NCBI GenBank assembly: GCA_039829955.1 | Contig: CP140035.1 | Coordinates: 543,771-607,770, forward strand | Origin: Buchnera aphidicola (Nurudea shiraii) | GTDB lineage: Bacteria > Pseudomonadota > Gammaproteobacteria > Enterobacterales > Enterobacteriaceae | Direction of reading: 5' to 3' | DNA length: 64,000 bases | In this document: positions 29,450 through 39,596 of the stretch, one piece after another | How the letters are laid out: every line of letters begins with the position of its first letter | Position numbering within the stretch: position 1 is the stretch's first letter | Notes under the pieces: generated by a model | What the model was told of the DNA's origin: nothing | What the model saw: the letters and a program-made list of their open reading frames with translations, nothing else | Database searches by the model: none | Position numbers and translations under genes: made by a program

Positions 29450-29665
29450 GATTTTTCCTTACTTCATTTATGCAATTCATAAAATAATTATTTTAATAAA
29501 ACGACATAATGTAAAAATGTTTTCGAAATTTTAAGAACGTTTTAATACGAGCTTAAACATTATTATTTAAAAATTTAAAATAAAATTTATATCCATCAAT
29601 TTAAAAATATTTGATTATTATAATTAATCAATAAAACAGCTATTTTAAAAACAATAATTAAAAAA

Positions 29666-31315
29666 CTAACGCAACAATTTATAAAAATTAATTAATCCAT
29701 TTGTAGATGAATCATATTTAGTTTCTTCTAAATTATTGGTTAAAGTAAGAGAAATAGATTTTGCAAGATTTTTTCCTAATTCTACACCCCATTGATCAAA
29801 TGTAAAAATATTAAATATAACACCTTGTGTAAATACTTTATGTTCATATAATGCGATTAAAGAACCTAAATTATAGGGATTTACTTTATGCATAAAAATA
29901 GAATTACTTGGCCTATTTCCTTCAAATGCTTTATAAGGAGATACATTAAATAATTTCTTGGATTGATATGTAGTATTTATTGTATCTTGATCTATATTCT
30001 CTTTAAATTTCCCAAACGCTAACGCTTTAGTTTGTGAAAAAAAATGAGATAATAATTGTATATGATGATCAATTAAAATACTATTATTAGGATGTATTGA
30101 AGCTATAAAATCACAAGGAATTAATTTAGTACCTTGGTGTAATAATTGATAAAACGCATGTTGACCGTTAGTACCTGGCTCCCCCCAAATAATTGGACCA
30201 GTTTGCCAAGTTACTGGAAAACCATTTCTATCAATATTTTTCCCGTTAGATTCCATATTAGTCTGTTGAAGAAACGCTGGAAAACGGCGCATATTTTGAT
30301 CATATGGCAAAATTGCTTCTGTTTCTGATAAAAAAAAGTTATTATACCAAATACCTATTAATGCTAATATAACAGGTATATTTTTACTTAAAGTAGTATT
30401 TACATAATGTTGATCCATCGCATATGCTCCATTAAGAAGCTTTGAAAAATTATTAAATCCAATAGAAAGAACAATAGATAATCCTACAGAAGACCATAAC
30501 GAATAACGCCCACCAACCCAATTCCAAAACAAAAATATGTTTTCAGATTTAATACCAAAACTAACTGCATTTTTCATATTTTCAGATATTGCAATAAAAT
30601 GTTGATCTATACAACTTTCAGTGTGAAAATATTTCATCATCCACATTTTAGCTGTATTAGCATTAATAATTGTTTCCTGAGTAGAAAATGTTTTAGAAAC
30701 AATCAAAAATAACGTTGTTTCTGGACATAATTTTTTCAAAACATTAGAAATATGCGAACCATCCATATTAGATACAAAATGTATTTTTAAATGATTTTTA
30801 TAAGCATTCAGTGCTTTAACTACCATAGAAGGACCTAAGTCTGATCCTCCAATCCCAATATTTACTACATCGGTAATAGATTTTCCTGTAAATCCTTTCC
30901 ACACTCCATTAATAACCGATTCTGAAAATAATTTCATCTTTTTAAGAACTTTTTTTATGTCAATCATGACATTTTTTTTATTATACATAACTGGACTATC
31001 ACTATTATTTCTTAATGCCGTATGTAGAACCGCACGACCTTCAGTACAATTTATTTTCTCCCCATTGAACATACATTGCATGGCATCAATTAAATCTACT
31101 TCCTCTGCTAGCATAAGCAATTTCGACATTGTTTCACTAGTAATTCTATTTTTAGAAAAATCTATCAATATTTGATCATTAAAATTTATAGAAAATCTAG
31201 AAAATCTCTGCTTATCTTGAAAGAATAAATCTTTCATATGCAAATTCTTTATTTTTTGGAAATGTCGTTTTAAACTTTCCCAAGAATAGGTTTTGATAGG
31301 ATTAATATTTTTCAT
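29666..31315 (-). CDS. pgi: Glucose-6-phosphate isomerase
   Basis: Pgi interconverts glucose 6-phosphate and fructose 6-phosphate. With the start at 31315 (MKNINPIKTYSWESLKRHF) the product has 549 residues, the E. coli length; the ATG at 31327 would add four residues and lacks a ribosome-binding site. Motifs include VNIGIGGSDLGP, VSNMDGSHI, WVGGRYSLWSSVGLS, QQTNMESNGKNID and the catalytic Lys region near EHKVFTQGVIF. It receives carbon from MtlD, whose genes follow on the same strand. Confidence 0.96.
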   Translation of the reverse strand: MKNINPIKTYSWESLKRHFQKIKNLHMKDLFFQDKQRFSRFSINFNDQILIDFSKNRITSETMSKLLMLAEEVDLIDAMQCMFNGEKINCTEGRAVLHTALRNNSDSPVMYNKKNVMIDIKKVLKKMKLFSESVINGVWKGFTGKSITDVVNIGIGGSDLGPSMVVKALNAYKNHLKIHFVSNMDGSHISNVLKKLCPETTLFLIVSKTFSTQETIINANTAKMWMMKYFHTESCIDQHFIAISENMKNAVSFGIKSENIFLFWNWVGGRYSLWSSVGLSIVLSIGFNNFSKLLNGAYAMDQHYVNTTLSKNIPVILALIGIWYNNFFLSETEAILPYDQNMRRFPAFLQQTNMESNGKNIDRNGFPVTWQTGPIIWGEPGTNGQHAFYQLLHQGTKLIPCDFIASIHPNNSILIDHHIQLLSHFFSQTKALAFGKFKENIDQDTINTTYQSKKLFNVSPYKAFEGNRPSNSIFMHKVNPYNLGSLIALYEHKVFTQGVIFNIFTFDQWGVELGKNLAKSISLTLTNNLEETKYDSSTNGLINFYKLLR

Positions 31316-31633
31316 GTCAAATCTCATTAAATTAAAACTAAAACGTTAAATAAAACACATTTATAAAAGCATATTATCACTACTTACTTATTTTATAATC
31401 ATACAAAATAAATTTGATTATAAAGTTTCAAATGTTATAAACAACATCGTAAAATTATTCTATTCAATTTTTCAAAAATTCTAGCTAATTTATATATAAT
31501 AATACTAAGAAATTAAACTTTTTATATATTTAATTTTAAAATTTAAACAATTATAAAACATATATATTATAATATGTATATAAACTAAGTTTTAAAAATA
31601 TAAAATCGATAATTTAACATATTAAAAAATTTA
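31316..31633. other. Divergent promoter spacer, pgi and orn
   Basis: About 318 bases of AT-rich DNA between the starts of pgi (minus) and orn (plus). No gene, tRNA or clear hairpin is visible; promoters for both genes are expected here but no distinct boxes can be picked out. Confidence 0.5.
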
Positions 31634-32185
31634 ATGAATATCAATAAGAATAATTTAATATGGATTGACTTAGAAATGACAGGTTTAAATCCAAATAAAC
31701 ATAAAATTATTGAAGTTGCCGTATTAATCACTAATAAAGAGTTAGACATACTCTCTACTCAACCCACTATAGCAATTTTTCAAAATGATACTCAATTAAA
31801 ATTAATGAATCTTTGGAATCAAAATATTCATTTCAAAAACGGATTAATAAATCGAGTTCAAAAAAGTTTATATAATGAAAAATTAGCCGAAATTAAAACT
31901 ATTTCTTTTTTAAAAAAATGGGTTCCTAAAAATACATCACCTATGTGCGGAAATACTGTCAGTAAAGATAGACAATTTCTATTTAAATATATGCCTACTT
32001 TAGAAAAATATTTTCATTATAGACAAATAGATGTAAGTACAATAAAAGAGCTAGCTATAAGATGGAACCCTCAATTGTATAAAAAATTCAAAAAAATAAA
32101 TAATCATCAAGCACTCAACGATTTATACGAATCAGTAAAAGAATTAAAATATTATCAAAAAAATTGGTTAAACATCCACGTCTAA
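31634..32185 (+). CDS. orn: Oligoribonuclease
   Basis: Orn degrades 2-5 nt RNA fragments, the last step of RNA decay. The 183-residue protein matches E. coli Orn (181). DEDDh active-site residues are in WIDLEMTGL (D12, E14), CGNTVSKDRQFLFKYMP and HQALND with His and the Asp five residues later. A tRNA-Gly gene follows on the same strand, the E. coli order. Confidence 0.96.
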   Translation: MNINKNNLIWIDLEMTGLNPNKHKIIEVAVLITNKELDILSTQPTIAIFQNDTQLKLMNLWNQNIHFKNGLINRVQKSLYNEKLAEIKTISFLKKWVPKNTSPMCGNTVSKDRQFLFKYMPTLEKYFHYRQIDVSTIKELAIRWNPQLYKKFKKINNHQALNDLYESVKELKYYQKNWLNIHV

Positions 32186-32279
32186 TATTAATTTAATGTT
32201 ATTAAAATTCTTTAAAATATGTCAAATTTTTAAATTATTTCTTGAATTTTTTTTTTATTTGTAATAAAGTTAAAATTAT

Positions 32280-32352
32280 GCGGGAATAGTTCAGTTGGTA
32301 GAGCACAACCTTGCCAAGGTTGAAGTCACGAGTTCGAATCTCGTTTCCCGCT
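32280..32352 (+). tRNA. tRNA-Gly (anticodon GCC)
   Basis: A 73-nt cloverleaf nearly identical to E. coli tRNA-Gly3: acceptor GCGGGAA/TTCCCGC, anticodon loop TTGCCAA, T loop TTCGAAT, discriminator T. CCA is not encoded. E. coli has a tandem array of this gene after orn; only one copy remains here. Confidence 0.97.
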
Positions 32353-32461
32353 TATTCACACTAAATTAAAATTAATATAATTATTTCACATTTTAGTTTT
32401 ACATATAATTATCTTATAAATAAAAACTTATAAAAAATTTACAAAAGTAAAAAGGAAGTAT

Positions 32462-33387
32462 ATGTTTAGCTGTATATTACATATAATGGTATTTCTATAT
32501 AACTCTATTAATTCAAATATGATTCATATGTTTTCAAATATATCAATAAATCAAGTTCAGCATAAAAAAAAATAAATACATTATATTCAGAAAAAAAAAT
32601 TTTTCCATACAAATATAACCTCCATCACATTTCAAAAAAAAATTTTTATAAAAAAAATTATATTTTAAAATACGGTATTAAAAAGAAAAAACTTCTCTCA
32701 AAAAAAAAATATAATATTCTAAACCAATCTAACATTAAAAAAAAAATTATTATTGCTATTGATGCGGGACATGGAGGTCAAGATCCTGGAGCTATTGGAA
32801 TTAATAAGACTGAAGAAAAAAATATAAACTTTTCAATTTCTAAAAAATTAGAAAAAAAAATAAACAGCTCAAATATTTTTAAAGCAATAATGATCCGAAC
32901 AGGAAATTATTACCTTTCCATTTCTAAAAGAATTAAAATATCCGAGAAGAATCATGTTAATTTATTAATTTCTATTCATGCAAATTCATCTAAAAATTCT
33001 AAAATATCTGGGTTATCTGTATGGGTATTGTCTAAAAAAGGAATGAAATTTGAAATTACTCATTTATCAAAAAAACAAAACGCTCTTAAACGCCACAAAA
33101 ATTATATGAAACCCCCAATTTTAAACTCAAAATTTAATTTCGTAAAAAAATCGGGATATACATTAGCAAAAAAAATTATTCAAGAATTTAAAATTTTTAA
33201 ATTTTTATATCAAAATAACCCTAAACATGCAAACTTTGGAATATTAAAATCCCCTAATTTTCCATCTATATTAATAGAAACTGGATTTATAAGTAATATA
33301 AAAGAAGAAAAAAAACTAAATAACAAAAATTATCAAAAAATTTTAGTAAATTCTATATATCTTGGATTAAAAAAATATTTTCTATAA
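32462..33387 (+). CDS. amiB: N-acetylmuramoyl-L-alanine amidase AmiB, frame broken at an A9 run
   Basis: AmiB cleaves peptide stems from peptidoglycan during septum splitting. From the ATG at 32462 (AGGAAG just upstream) a short hydrophobic leader-like frame runs to a stop at 32573, directly after nine A (32564-32572). One extra A would join it to the next frame, open to 33387, giving 308 residues. That frame has the zinc-site motifs IIIAIDAGHGGQDPGAIG (from about 32743), the Glu of KTEEKN, SIHANS, and the conserved end SPNFPSILIETGFIS. The AMIN domain of E. coli AmiB is gone. Starting at the internal ATG 32890 would lose the first zinc His, so that start is unlikely. Slippage rescue is inferred. 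Confidence 0.82.
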
Positions 33388-33587
33388 TATTTAAAATAAC
33401 CTTAAATATGTATTTTATACATGTACTTCAAAAATTTTTAGTATAGATTTGCACAATAATCAAAAGTTCTAAAATACTTGGTATTTACTTATTCTAATTT
33501 ATTCTTAAACAATATATAATTCTCATTTTAAATTTTATAAAGATATAACAACATAACATTTATTATAGAAATATTTAAAAACTTATT

Positions 33588-33800
33588 TTATGTTTTAACA
33601 TTAATTTTAAATTTTTTATTGAATTTTTCGATACGTCCTTTAGTATCTGCTACTCTTTGTTTTCCAGTATAAAAGGGATGACATTTAGAACATACATCAA
33701 TACTTATATCTCTACATAAAGTAGAGCATGTTTTAACAATATTTCCACAAGAGCAAATAATCAATACTTGAGAATAATTAGGATGAATGTTTTTTTTCAT
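33588..33800 (-). CDS. rpmE: 50S ribosomal protein L31 (zinc type)
   Basis: L31 bridges the two ribosomal subunits. From the ATG at 33800 the product is 70 residues, the E. coli length, starting MKKNIHPNYSQV; the ATG at 33812 would add MEEF, absent from the family. Zinc-type cysteines are present in CSCGN and DVCSKCHPFYTGKQR. The end FNKKFKINVKT fits. Converges on amiB. Confidence 0.95.
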   Translation of the reverse strand: MKKNIHPNYSQVLIICSCGNIVKTCSTLCRDISIDVCSKCHPFYTGKQRVADTKGRIEKFNKKFKINVKT

Positions 33801-34608
33801 AAATTCTTCCAATTGTAATTAAAGATCAAAATTGTTAAAATATTTACATAATATTTTTAAAAACAATTTAAACATAGTTATTATATTACTGCAAAATTAT
33901 TTCTATATAAATACTTTTTAATATTTAGATTTATTTATACTTTAATAAAAATTTTGTGTATCTATACAATCTAAATTACCTAAAATAATTCTAAAGCTAT
34001 CTAAAAATATTTAAATATATAAAATTTAAAAATAAAAATATTAGTTTTAAATAATTAATATTTCTACAAACTATTTAAAAATTTTTTATTTTAACAAAAG
34101 TTTATATTCATGCTTTTAAAAAATGTAATATTAAAATACATACCATTCTAGCTGTCACTATTACATCAATATTCACTTTTACAATATCATTATTTTATGT
34201 GCAATCTAAATCAATATGTTTATTTAAAATATCTTTCAAATTAATATTAATTATACAATATAAAATATTTTAAAAAACAAATAATTTAAAATATTCAAAA
34301 ATACAACATTAATATGTAAAATTTAATTAAAAACATGAATATGTTTATATATGTAAAATATAAAAAAATGTTTTAATATTAAAATATATCACTTAAATTC
34401 ACTTCGTTATATATTTCTAATGAAATAATTTATAAAACCAGTTAATTTTATTTAAAATATTACATACTTTTAATATATAAATACCTCTTGTATTTTACGG
34501 TTTAAATTCTTAAATAAAATAAAAGGAAATTAATAAAATATTGTGAAAATTCAAAATACATTATTAGTATCTTAAAATTATAAATTTTATTACAAGGGAT
34601 CATACTTT
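33801..34608. other. Gene-free spacer between rpmE and hslV
   Basis: About 800 bases between divergent genes. In E. coli priA, cytR and ftsN lie between rpmE and hslV; none is recognisable here. The end of the stretch carries the hslV ribosome-binding site AAGGGA at 34594-34599. No clear heat-shock (sigma-32) promoter could be read in the AT background. Confidence 0.5.
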
Positions 34609-35139
34609 ATGACGACAATTCTTAGTGTACGTCTCAAAAAACAAGTAGTTATTGGAGGAGACGGACAAGCCACACTAGGTAATACTATCATGAAAAGTAA
34701 TGTTAAAAAAGTGAGAACACTATATCATGAAAAAGTCATAGCAGGATTTGCTGGAAGTACAGCAGACGCTTTTACATTATTTGAATTATTTGAAAAAAAG
34801 TTGTTAATGTATCAAGGTCATTTACAAAGAGCAGCAATAGAGTTAGCACAAGATTGGAGAACTGATAAAATATTGCGAAAACTTGAAGCATTATTAGCAG
34901 TAGCAGATAGAGAAAAATCGTTTATCATAACAGGAAATGGTGATGTGATTCAACCCGAAAATGATCTTATGGCTATAGGTTCAGGCGGACCTTATGCACA
35001 AGCAGCAGCACAAGCAATGTTAGAAAATACCTCTCTTAGCGCCAAACAAATTGTAGAAATAGCACTTAAAATTACTTCTAAAATTTGTATATATACAAAC
35101 GACGTATTTACCATTAAAGAATTAACTTCAAAAAAGTAA
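34609..35139 (+). CDS. hslV: ATP-dependent protease subunit HslV
   Basis: HslV is the threonine peptidase ring of the HslUV protease. After Met removal the N-terminal Thr of MTTILSVR is the nucleophile. GDGQATLGN, the VIAGFAGSTADAFTLFELFE block, the LEALLAVADRE segment and MAIGSGGPYAQAAA match E. coli (176 residues in both). AAGGGA lies 9 bases before the ATG. hslU begins 12 bases downstream. Confidence 0.97.
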   Translation: MTTILSVRLKKQVVIGGDGQATLGNTIMKSNVKKVRTLYHEKVIAGFAGSTADAFTLFELFEKKLLMYQGHLQRAAIELAQDWRTDKILRKLEALLAVADREKSFIITGNGDVIQPENDLMAIGSGGPYAQAAAQAMLENTSLSAKQIVEIALKITSKICIYTNDVFTIKELTSKK

Positions 35140-35151
35140 GGACGAATCTTT

Positions 35152-36486
35152 ATGTCAAACATGACTCCTCGCGAAATAGTTAAAGAACTTAATCGATTCA
35201 TAATCGGCCAAGAAAAAGCAAAACGTGCAGTAGCTATTGCTTTACGAAATCGCTGGCGTCGTATGAAATTAAATAAAGAACTAAGACATGAAATAACACC
35301 AAAAAACATTCTTATGATTGGACCAACTGGAGTAGGAAAAACAGAAATTGCTAGACGTTTAGCAACATTAGCTAATGCTCCTTTTATCAAAGTAGAAGCT
35401 ACAAAATTTACAGAAATAGGATATGTAGGAAAAGAAGTAGACTCAATCATTAGAGATTTAACAGATCTATCTATAAAAATGATACGAAAACAAGCTTTTA
35501 AAAAAAATAAAAATAAAGCGAAAGAAATTGCCGAAGAAAGAATTCTAAACGTTTTAGTTCCTACTATCGACAAAAAATGGAAAGAATCAGAAACTTCCAA
35601 CCAACCTAGTGCTGCTATGCAGTTATTTAGAAAAAAATTGCGAGAAGGAAAACTTGATGAAAAAGAAATCGAAATTAATATTTCTACAACACCTATGGGT
35701 GTCGAAATCATGGCACCTCCTGGAATGGAAGAATTAACCAGCCAGCTACAATCACTATTTCAGAATTTAGGAGGTAGAAAAAAAAACATTAGAAAACTAA
35801 AAATTAAAGATGCTATGAAATTATTAATAGAAGAAGAATCTGTAAAATTAGTTAACTCAGACGTACTCAAAAGAGAAGCTATATATGCTGTAGAACAACA
35901 TGGAATTGTTTTTATCGATGAAATAGATAAAATATGTAAACATAGGGGGACAACTGGTCCAGATATTTCACGTGAAGGAGTACAACGCGATTTACTACCA
36001 CTAATTGAAGGTTGTACTATTTCTACCAAACACGGCATGGTTAAAACAGATCACATTTTATTTATTGCATCAGGAGCATTCCAAGTATCTACTCCTTCAG
36101 ATTTAATTCCAGAGTTACAAGGTCGTCTACCAATACGAGTAGAATTACAAGCATTAACAATTGATGATTTTGAACTAATTTTAACAGAACCCAAAGCATC
36201 TATAACTGTACAATATAAAGCATTACTAAAAACAGAAAAAGTTGAAATTAATTTTACCAAAGAAGGAATTAGATACATTGCTGAAATAGCTTGGAAAGTT
36301 AATGAATCTGTGGAAAATATCGGAGCTCGTCGATTGTATACTGTATTAGAACATCTTATGGAAGATATTTCCTTCAATGCTAGTGAACATCAAAATGAAT
36401 TAATTATCAATATAAATGAAAAATATGTTCGAGAACGTTTAGATAATTTAGTTTTAAATAACGATTTAAATCGATTCATTTTATAA
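35152..36486 (+). CDS. hslU: ATPase subunit HslU
   Basis: HslU is the AAA+ unfoldase that feeds HslV. The 444-residue product (E. coli 443) has Walker A GPTGVGKT at 57-64, the VEATKFTEIGYVGKEVDSI segment with the GYVG pore loop, Walker B VFIDEIDKI near 254, sensor residues in GRLPIRVEL and the C-terminal tail LNRFIL that inserts into HslV. The intermediate domain is present. Same operon as hslV, with AAGGA across the hslV stop as ribosome-binding site. Confidence 0.97.
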   Translation: MSNMTPREIVKELNRFIIGQEKAKRAVAIALRNRWRRMKLNKELRHEITPKNILMIGPTGVGKTEIARRLATLANAPFIKVEATKFTEIGYVGKEVDSIIRDLTDLSIKMIRKQAFKKNKNKAKEIAEERILNVLVPTIDKKWKESETSNQPSAAMQLFRKKLREGKLDEKEIEINISTTPMGVEIMAPPGMEELTSQLQSLFQNLGGRKKNIRKLKIKDAMKLLIEEESVKLVNSDVLKREAIYAVEQHGIVFIDEIDKICKHRGTTGPDISREGVQRDLLPLIEGCTISTKHGMVKTDHILFIASGAFQVSTPSDLIPELQGRLPIRVELQALTIDDFELILTEPKASITVQYKALLKTEKVEINFTKEGIRYIAEIAWKVNESVENIGARRLYTVLEHLMEDISFNASEHQNELIININEKYVRERLDNLVLNNDLNRFIL

Positions 36487-36527
36487 AAACCATTCTAAAA
36501 TTAAATATTTTCTTATATAAAAAAATT

Positions 36528-36557
36528 ACTTTCCTATCTTAAAAAAGATAGGAAAGT
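36528..36557. terminator. Hairpin between hslU and zapB, bidirectional
   Basis: ACTTTCCTATCTT (36528-36540) and AAGATAGGAAAGT (36545-36557) form a perfect 13-bp stem with an AAAA loop. The genes hslU (plus) and zapB (minus) converge on it. On the minus strand it is followed by a U-rich run (complement of the A run at 36518-36525), a good intrinsic terminator for zapB; it can also stop hslU transcripts. Confidence 0.75.
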
Positions 36558-36700
36558 TATCGTATTAATAAAAAATTTATATCTTCAACGTTTTGTTCTC
36601 AAAAAGTATTATTTTTGTTTTAAATATTTTATAAAATCTTTATAAACAGAATATAATGTATTTTAAAATAAATTAAAATTAATATATATTCATATCATAA

Positions 36701-36940
36701 TTATATGTTATTAATTTTGCTTAATAATCTATTTAACATATCTTTCCAAACATCTTTTTCTTCTTTTAACTTTTTATTCTCTTCTTCTATCTTTACTTTA
36801 TTAGATAATATCAAATCAATTTCTTTTTTTTGATTATCATTCTTTTCTTTTAGTTCTTTTAATTCTACTTGTAATAATAAAATAGTATCAATAGCTTGCT
36901 GTATTTTTTCTTCTAATTTTGAAAAAGTTTCAAAAATCAT
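36701..36940 (-). CDS. zapB: Cell division protein ZapB
   Basis: ZapB is a small coiled-coil protein that links the Z ring with ZapA and the chromosome terminus. The 79 residues match E. coli ZapB (81): FETFSKLEEKIQQAIDTILL, then LKELKEKN, and a heptad pattern of hydrophobic residues throughout. A ribosome-binding AAGGAT lies upstream of the ATG. It stands next to hslU as in E. coli after loss of menA and rraA. Confidence 0.92.
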   Translation of the reverse strand: MIFETFSKLEEKIQQAIDTILLLQVELKELKEKNDNQKKEIDLILSNKVKIEEENKKLKEEKDVWKDMLNRLLSKINNI

Positions 36941-37455
36941 TAATATACATCCTTATTATATTATTTTACAATACAATAAATATTTCAATACACTAAATTA
37001 ATGTTCAAAATCAAATAAACTATAAAATTATAATTTTAACTATATCTTTAAACATTCAATTATGTTTGAAAATATTTAATATAAATAAATGTTTATATGA
37101 TTTAGTTTCAACATAACAAACAAAATATAACATTTAAAATTATATAATTTTACAGTTTAGAACTAAAATTTATGAAAATTAAATTTAAATTTTAAAACAT
37201 TAAATAAATTTTAAATATATCAGACAAAATGTATAATAGTCTTAATTTTTAATACTATTAATTTTAAATAAATATTTTAAAATAACTCAACTAATTGTAT
37301 ATTGCTATTTTCGAATCTGAATTATATAAATATGATCCTATATATATTTATTAGTGAAGTATTTGCTTCAAACAAATAACTATATAAATTTAACTATGAT
37401 TCAAATTATACAATTGTAAAATACTAAACATTTAATGTAATTTAAAACATACAAT
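36941..37455. other. Spacer between zapB and trpG
   Basis: About 515 bases of AT-rich DNA lie upstream of zapB and downstream of trpG. No gene, tRNA or plasmid-type repeat was recognised. In E. coli the stretch from zapB to fpr holds glpF and glpK; I could not see remnants of them. Confidence 0.5.
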
Positions 37456-38034
37456 TTATTTCACAATCCAATTCATAACATTTTTTAAAAGTTTTGTGCC
37501 TAAAGTAGTCAATATAGATTCAGGATGAAATTGAAATCCACATATTTTTTCATTGTCATTTCGAACAGCCATAACCATATTATTATAATAAGCATTAACA
37601 GTTAACTTTTTAGGAATATTACTGCAAATAAGAGAATGATATCGTGCTACAGGAAGAGGATTAGGCATATTATAAAACATAGCTTTTTTATCATGATTAA
37701 TTAAAGAAGTTTTTCCATGTAGTATTTCTCCAGAATATCGAATATCTCCTCCATATATTTTCACAATTGCTTGATGTCCTAAACAAATTCCAATAATAGG
37801 TATTTTCCCTTTCATTATATCTAGTAATTCTAACATGCAACCTGCATTATTAGGATTACCTGGTCCTGGAGATAATACTAAAACAGGATTGTACATTTTA
37901 GATATTTCTTTTAAAATAGTTTTAGTAGAAACTGTATTACGGTATATAACAACTTTATAGTTGAAAACTCGAAATTGATCTACTAAATTATAAGTAAACG
38001 AATCAATATTATCTAATAAAAGTATATCATTCAT
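37456..38034 (-). CDS. trpG: Anthranilate synthase component II (glutamine amidotransferase)
   Basis: TrpG releases ammonia from glutamine for TrpE. The product from the ATG at 38034 has 192 residues, starting MNDILLLDNIDSFTYNLVDQ. The catalytic Cys is in GICLGHQAI (C84), with His and Glu in FQFHPES near the end, and LSPGPGNP in between. E. coli has this domain fused to TrpD; here it stands alone, as in other Buchnera. The ATG at 38055 lies within trpE and would add residues not found in the family. trpE stops 2 bases before this start, so translation is coupled. Confidence 0.96.
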   Translation of the reverse strand: MNDILLLDNIDSFTYNLVDQFRVFNYKVVIYRNTVSTKTILKEISKMYNPVLVLSPGPGNPNNAGCMLELLDIMKGKIPIIGICLGHQAIVKIYGGDIRYSGEILHGKTSLINHDKKAMFYNMPNPLPVARYHSLICSNIPKKLTVNAYYNNMVMAVRNDNEKICGFQFHPESILTTLGTKLLKNVMNWIVK

Positions 38035-38036
38035 AA

Positions 38037-39596
38037 TTAAAACTCTATATAACAAGAATGTGACTCTGCAATCGCTTGCAAAACAGCTTTAGCTTTATTT
38101 TTACTTTCATCTACTTCTGATTGTGGTATAGAATCTAATACTATCCCCGCTCCTACTTGAATAGTAGCAACATTATTTTCAATATATGCTGATCTAATTA
38201 CAATACACATATCTAACGATCCAGACGCAGTAAAATATCCTATAGATCCTCCATAACTTCCTCTTTTTTCTTTTTCTACATTAGAAATCAACTCCATTGC
38301 TCGAACTTTAGGAGCACCACTCAATGTTCCCATATTCATACACGCTTGATAAGCATGAAACACGTCTAAATTAGATTTTAATTTTCCTATTATCTTTGAA
38401 ACTAAATGCATTACATGAGAATAACGATCTACTTGTGTTAAACTAGCCACATAACGAGTACCAGAATCACAAATTCTAGCTAAATCATTTCGTGCTAAAT
38501 CTACTAACATTAAATGTTCAGATAATTCTTTATGATTTGTTCTCATTTCTAATTCTATTCTGCTATCTAAATCTAGATCTAAAGTGCCATCTTTTTTTCG
38601 ACCTCGTGGTCTAGTACCTGCAATAGGATAAATTTCTATTTTTCTAGATAATACATTATATTTTAAAGAACTTTCTGGAGAAGCACCGAATAAAGTAAAA
38701 CATGAATCCTGCATAAAAAACATATATGGACTAGGATTATTTTTTTTTAAAACTTCATAAGCTGCTAACGAATTAAAACACGGTAAATAAAATCTTCTAG
38801 AAGGTACAACTTGAAAAACTTCTCCCATGAATATTGATTTTTGTATTTTTACAATAATATCTTTATACTCTTTGTCTGTTTTATTGCATTTTAATGTCAT
38901 GTTTTTTAAAGATATAGACTTTATGGGATCAAAAACTTGAGATAACTTTTTTTTTACTTCCAACAACCTATCTCGCAATCTTTTTTTTTCTAGAACATCA
39001 GAGGAAAATAAATTGGCTTTTATAAAACAAGTTTTTTTCTTATGATTAAATGTTAGTAGAACTTCAGACAAATAAAAACAAAAATCAGGACAAGTTTGAG
39101 TAGTTTCTAATTTTGGTAAATTTTCAAAATTAGAAACTAAATCATACGAAAATAAACCTCCAAAAAAAATAGATTTAGATATTTTATCATGTGTAATACT
39201 TTTTATTAATAATCGTATTGCATCAAATACAGACAATATATGTAATTTTTTATCTTCATCTATATTGATAGAAGTTATAGGAAATGTAATTTTTAAACAA
39301 TTTTTAAAAGAAGATATCTTAATTTCTTTTGGTAATAAAGGTATAAAATTTAGTAATAATATTTCTCCATTTTTTGTTAATGCTTCTAATGTAACTGTAT
39401 AATCTAATGCTGAAATACGTAATGCAGAATCTATAATCATCATACTTTTTAAATTACGTTTTTTATTAATTTCAGCTGATTCTAAAAGTAAAGTATTATT
39501 TTTTTTACGACAAATATGATGAAAAACAGCTGTTGGATTGGGTTGATAACATGCTTCGACTTTTAAAATATCCATTCTTTGAAGATGTTTATTCAT
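38037..39596 (-). CDS. trpE: Anthranilate synthase component I
   Basis: TrpE makes anthranilate from chorismate with ammonia from TrpG, the first tryptophan step. The 519 residues (E. coli 520) align without gaps at the N-terminus, supporting the ATG at 39596. The LLLESAEI segment, which in enteric TrpE forms part of the tryptophan feedback site, is kept. Catalytic blocks include FQVVPSRRF, FGASPESSLKY, YPIAGTRPRG, ELEMRTNHKELSEHLMLVDL (in part) and GTLSGAPKVRAMELI. This single chromosomal copy replaces the plasmid-borne, amplified trpEG of many other Buchnera. No attenuator leader peptide was seen upstream. Confidence 0.97.
   Translation of the reverse strand: MNKHLQRMDILKVEACYQPNPTAVFHHICRKKNNTLLLESAEINKKRNLKSMMIIDSALRISALDYTVTLEALTKNGEILLLNFIPLLPKEIKISSFKNCLKITFPITSINIDEDKKLHILSVFDAIRLLIKSITHDKISKSIFFGGLFSYDLVSNFENLPKLETTQTCPDFCFYLSEVLLTFNHKKKTCFIKANLFSSDVLEKKRLRDRLLEVKKKLSQVFDPIKSISLKNMTLKCNKTDKEYKDIIVKIQKSIFMGEVFQVVPSRRFYLPCFNSLAAYEVLKKNNPSPYMFFMQDSCFTLFGASPESSLKYNVLSRKIEIYPIAGTRPRGRKKDGTLDLDLDSRIELEMRTNHKELSEHLMLVDLARNDLARICDSGTRYVASLTQVDRYSHVMHLVSKIIGKLKSNLDVFHAYQACMNMGTLSGAPKVRAMELISNVEKEKRGSYGGSIGYFTASGSLDMCIVIRSAYIENNVATIQVGAGIVLDSIPQSEVDESKNKAKAVLQAIAESHSCYIEF

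Noticed and set aside
32890..33387. amiB starting at the internal ATG 32890
   Set aside because: The same frame is open upstream with the conserved zinc-binding segment, which this start would remove.
34992..35711. A 239-residue open frame antisense to hslV-hslU
   Set aside because: It mirrors two strongly conserved genes; its length follows from their codon use, and it resembles no protein family.
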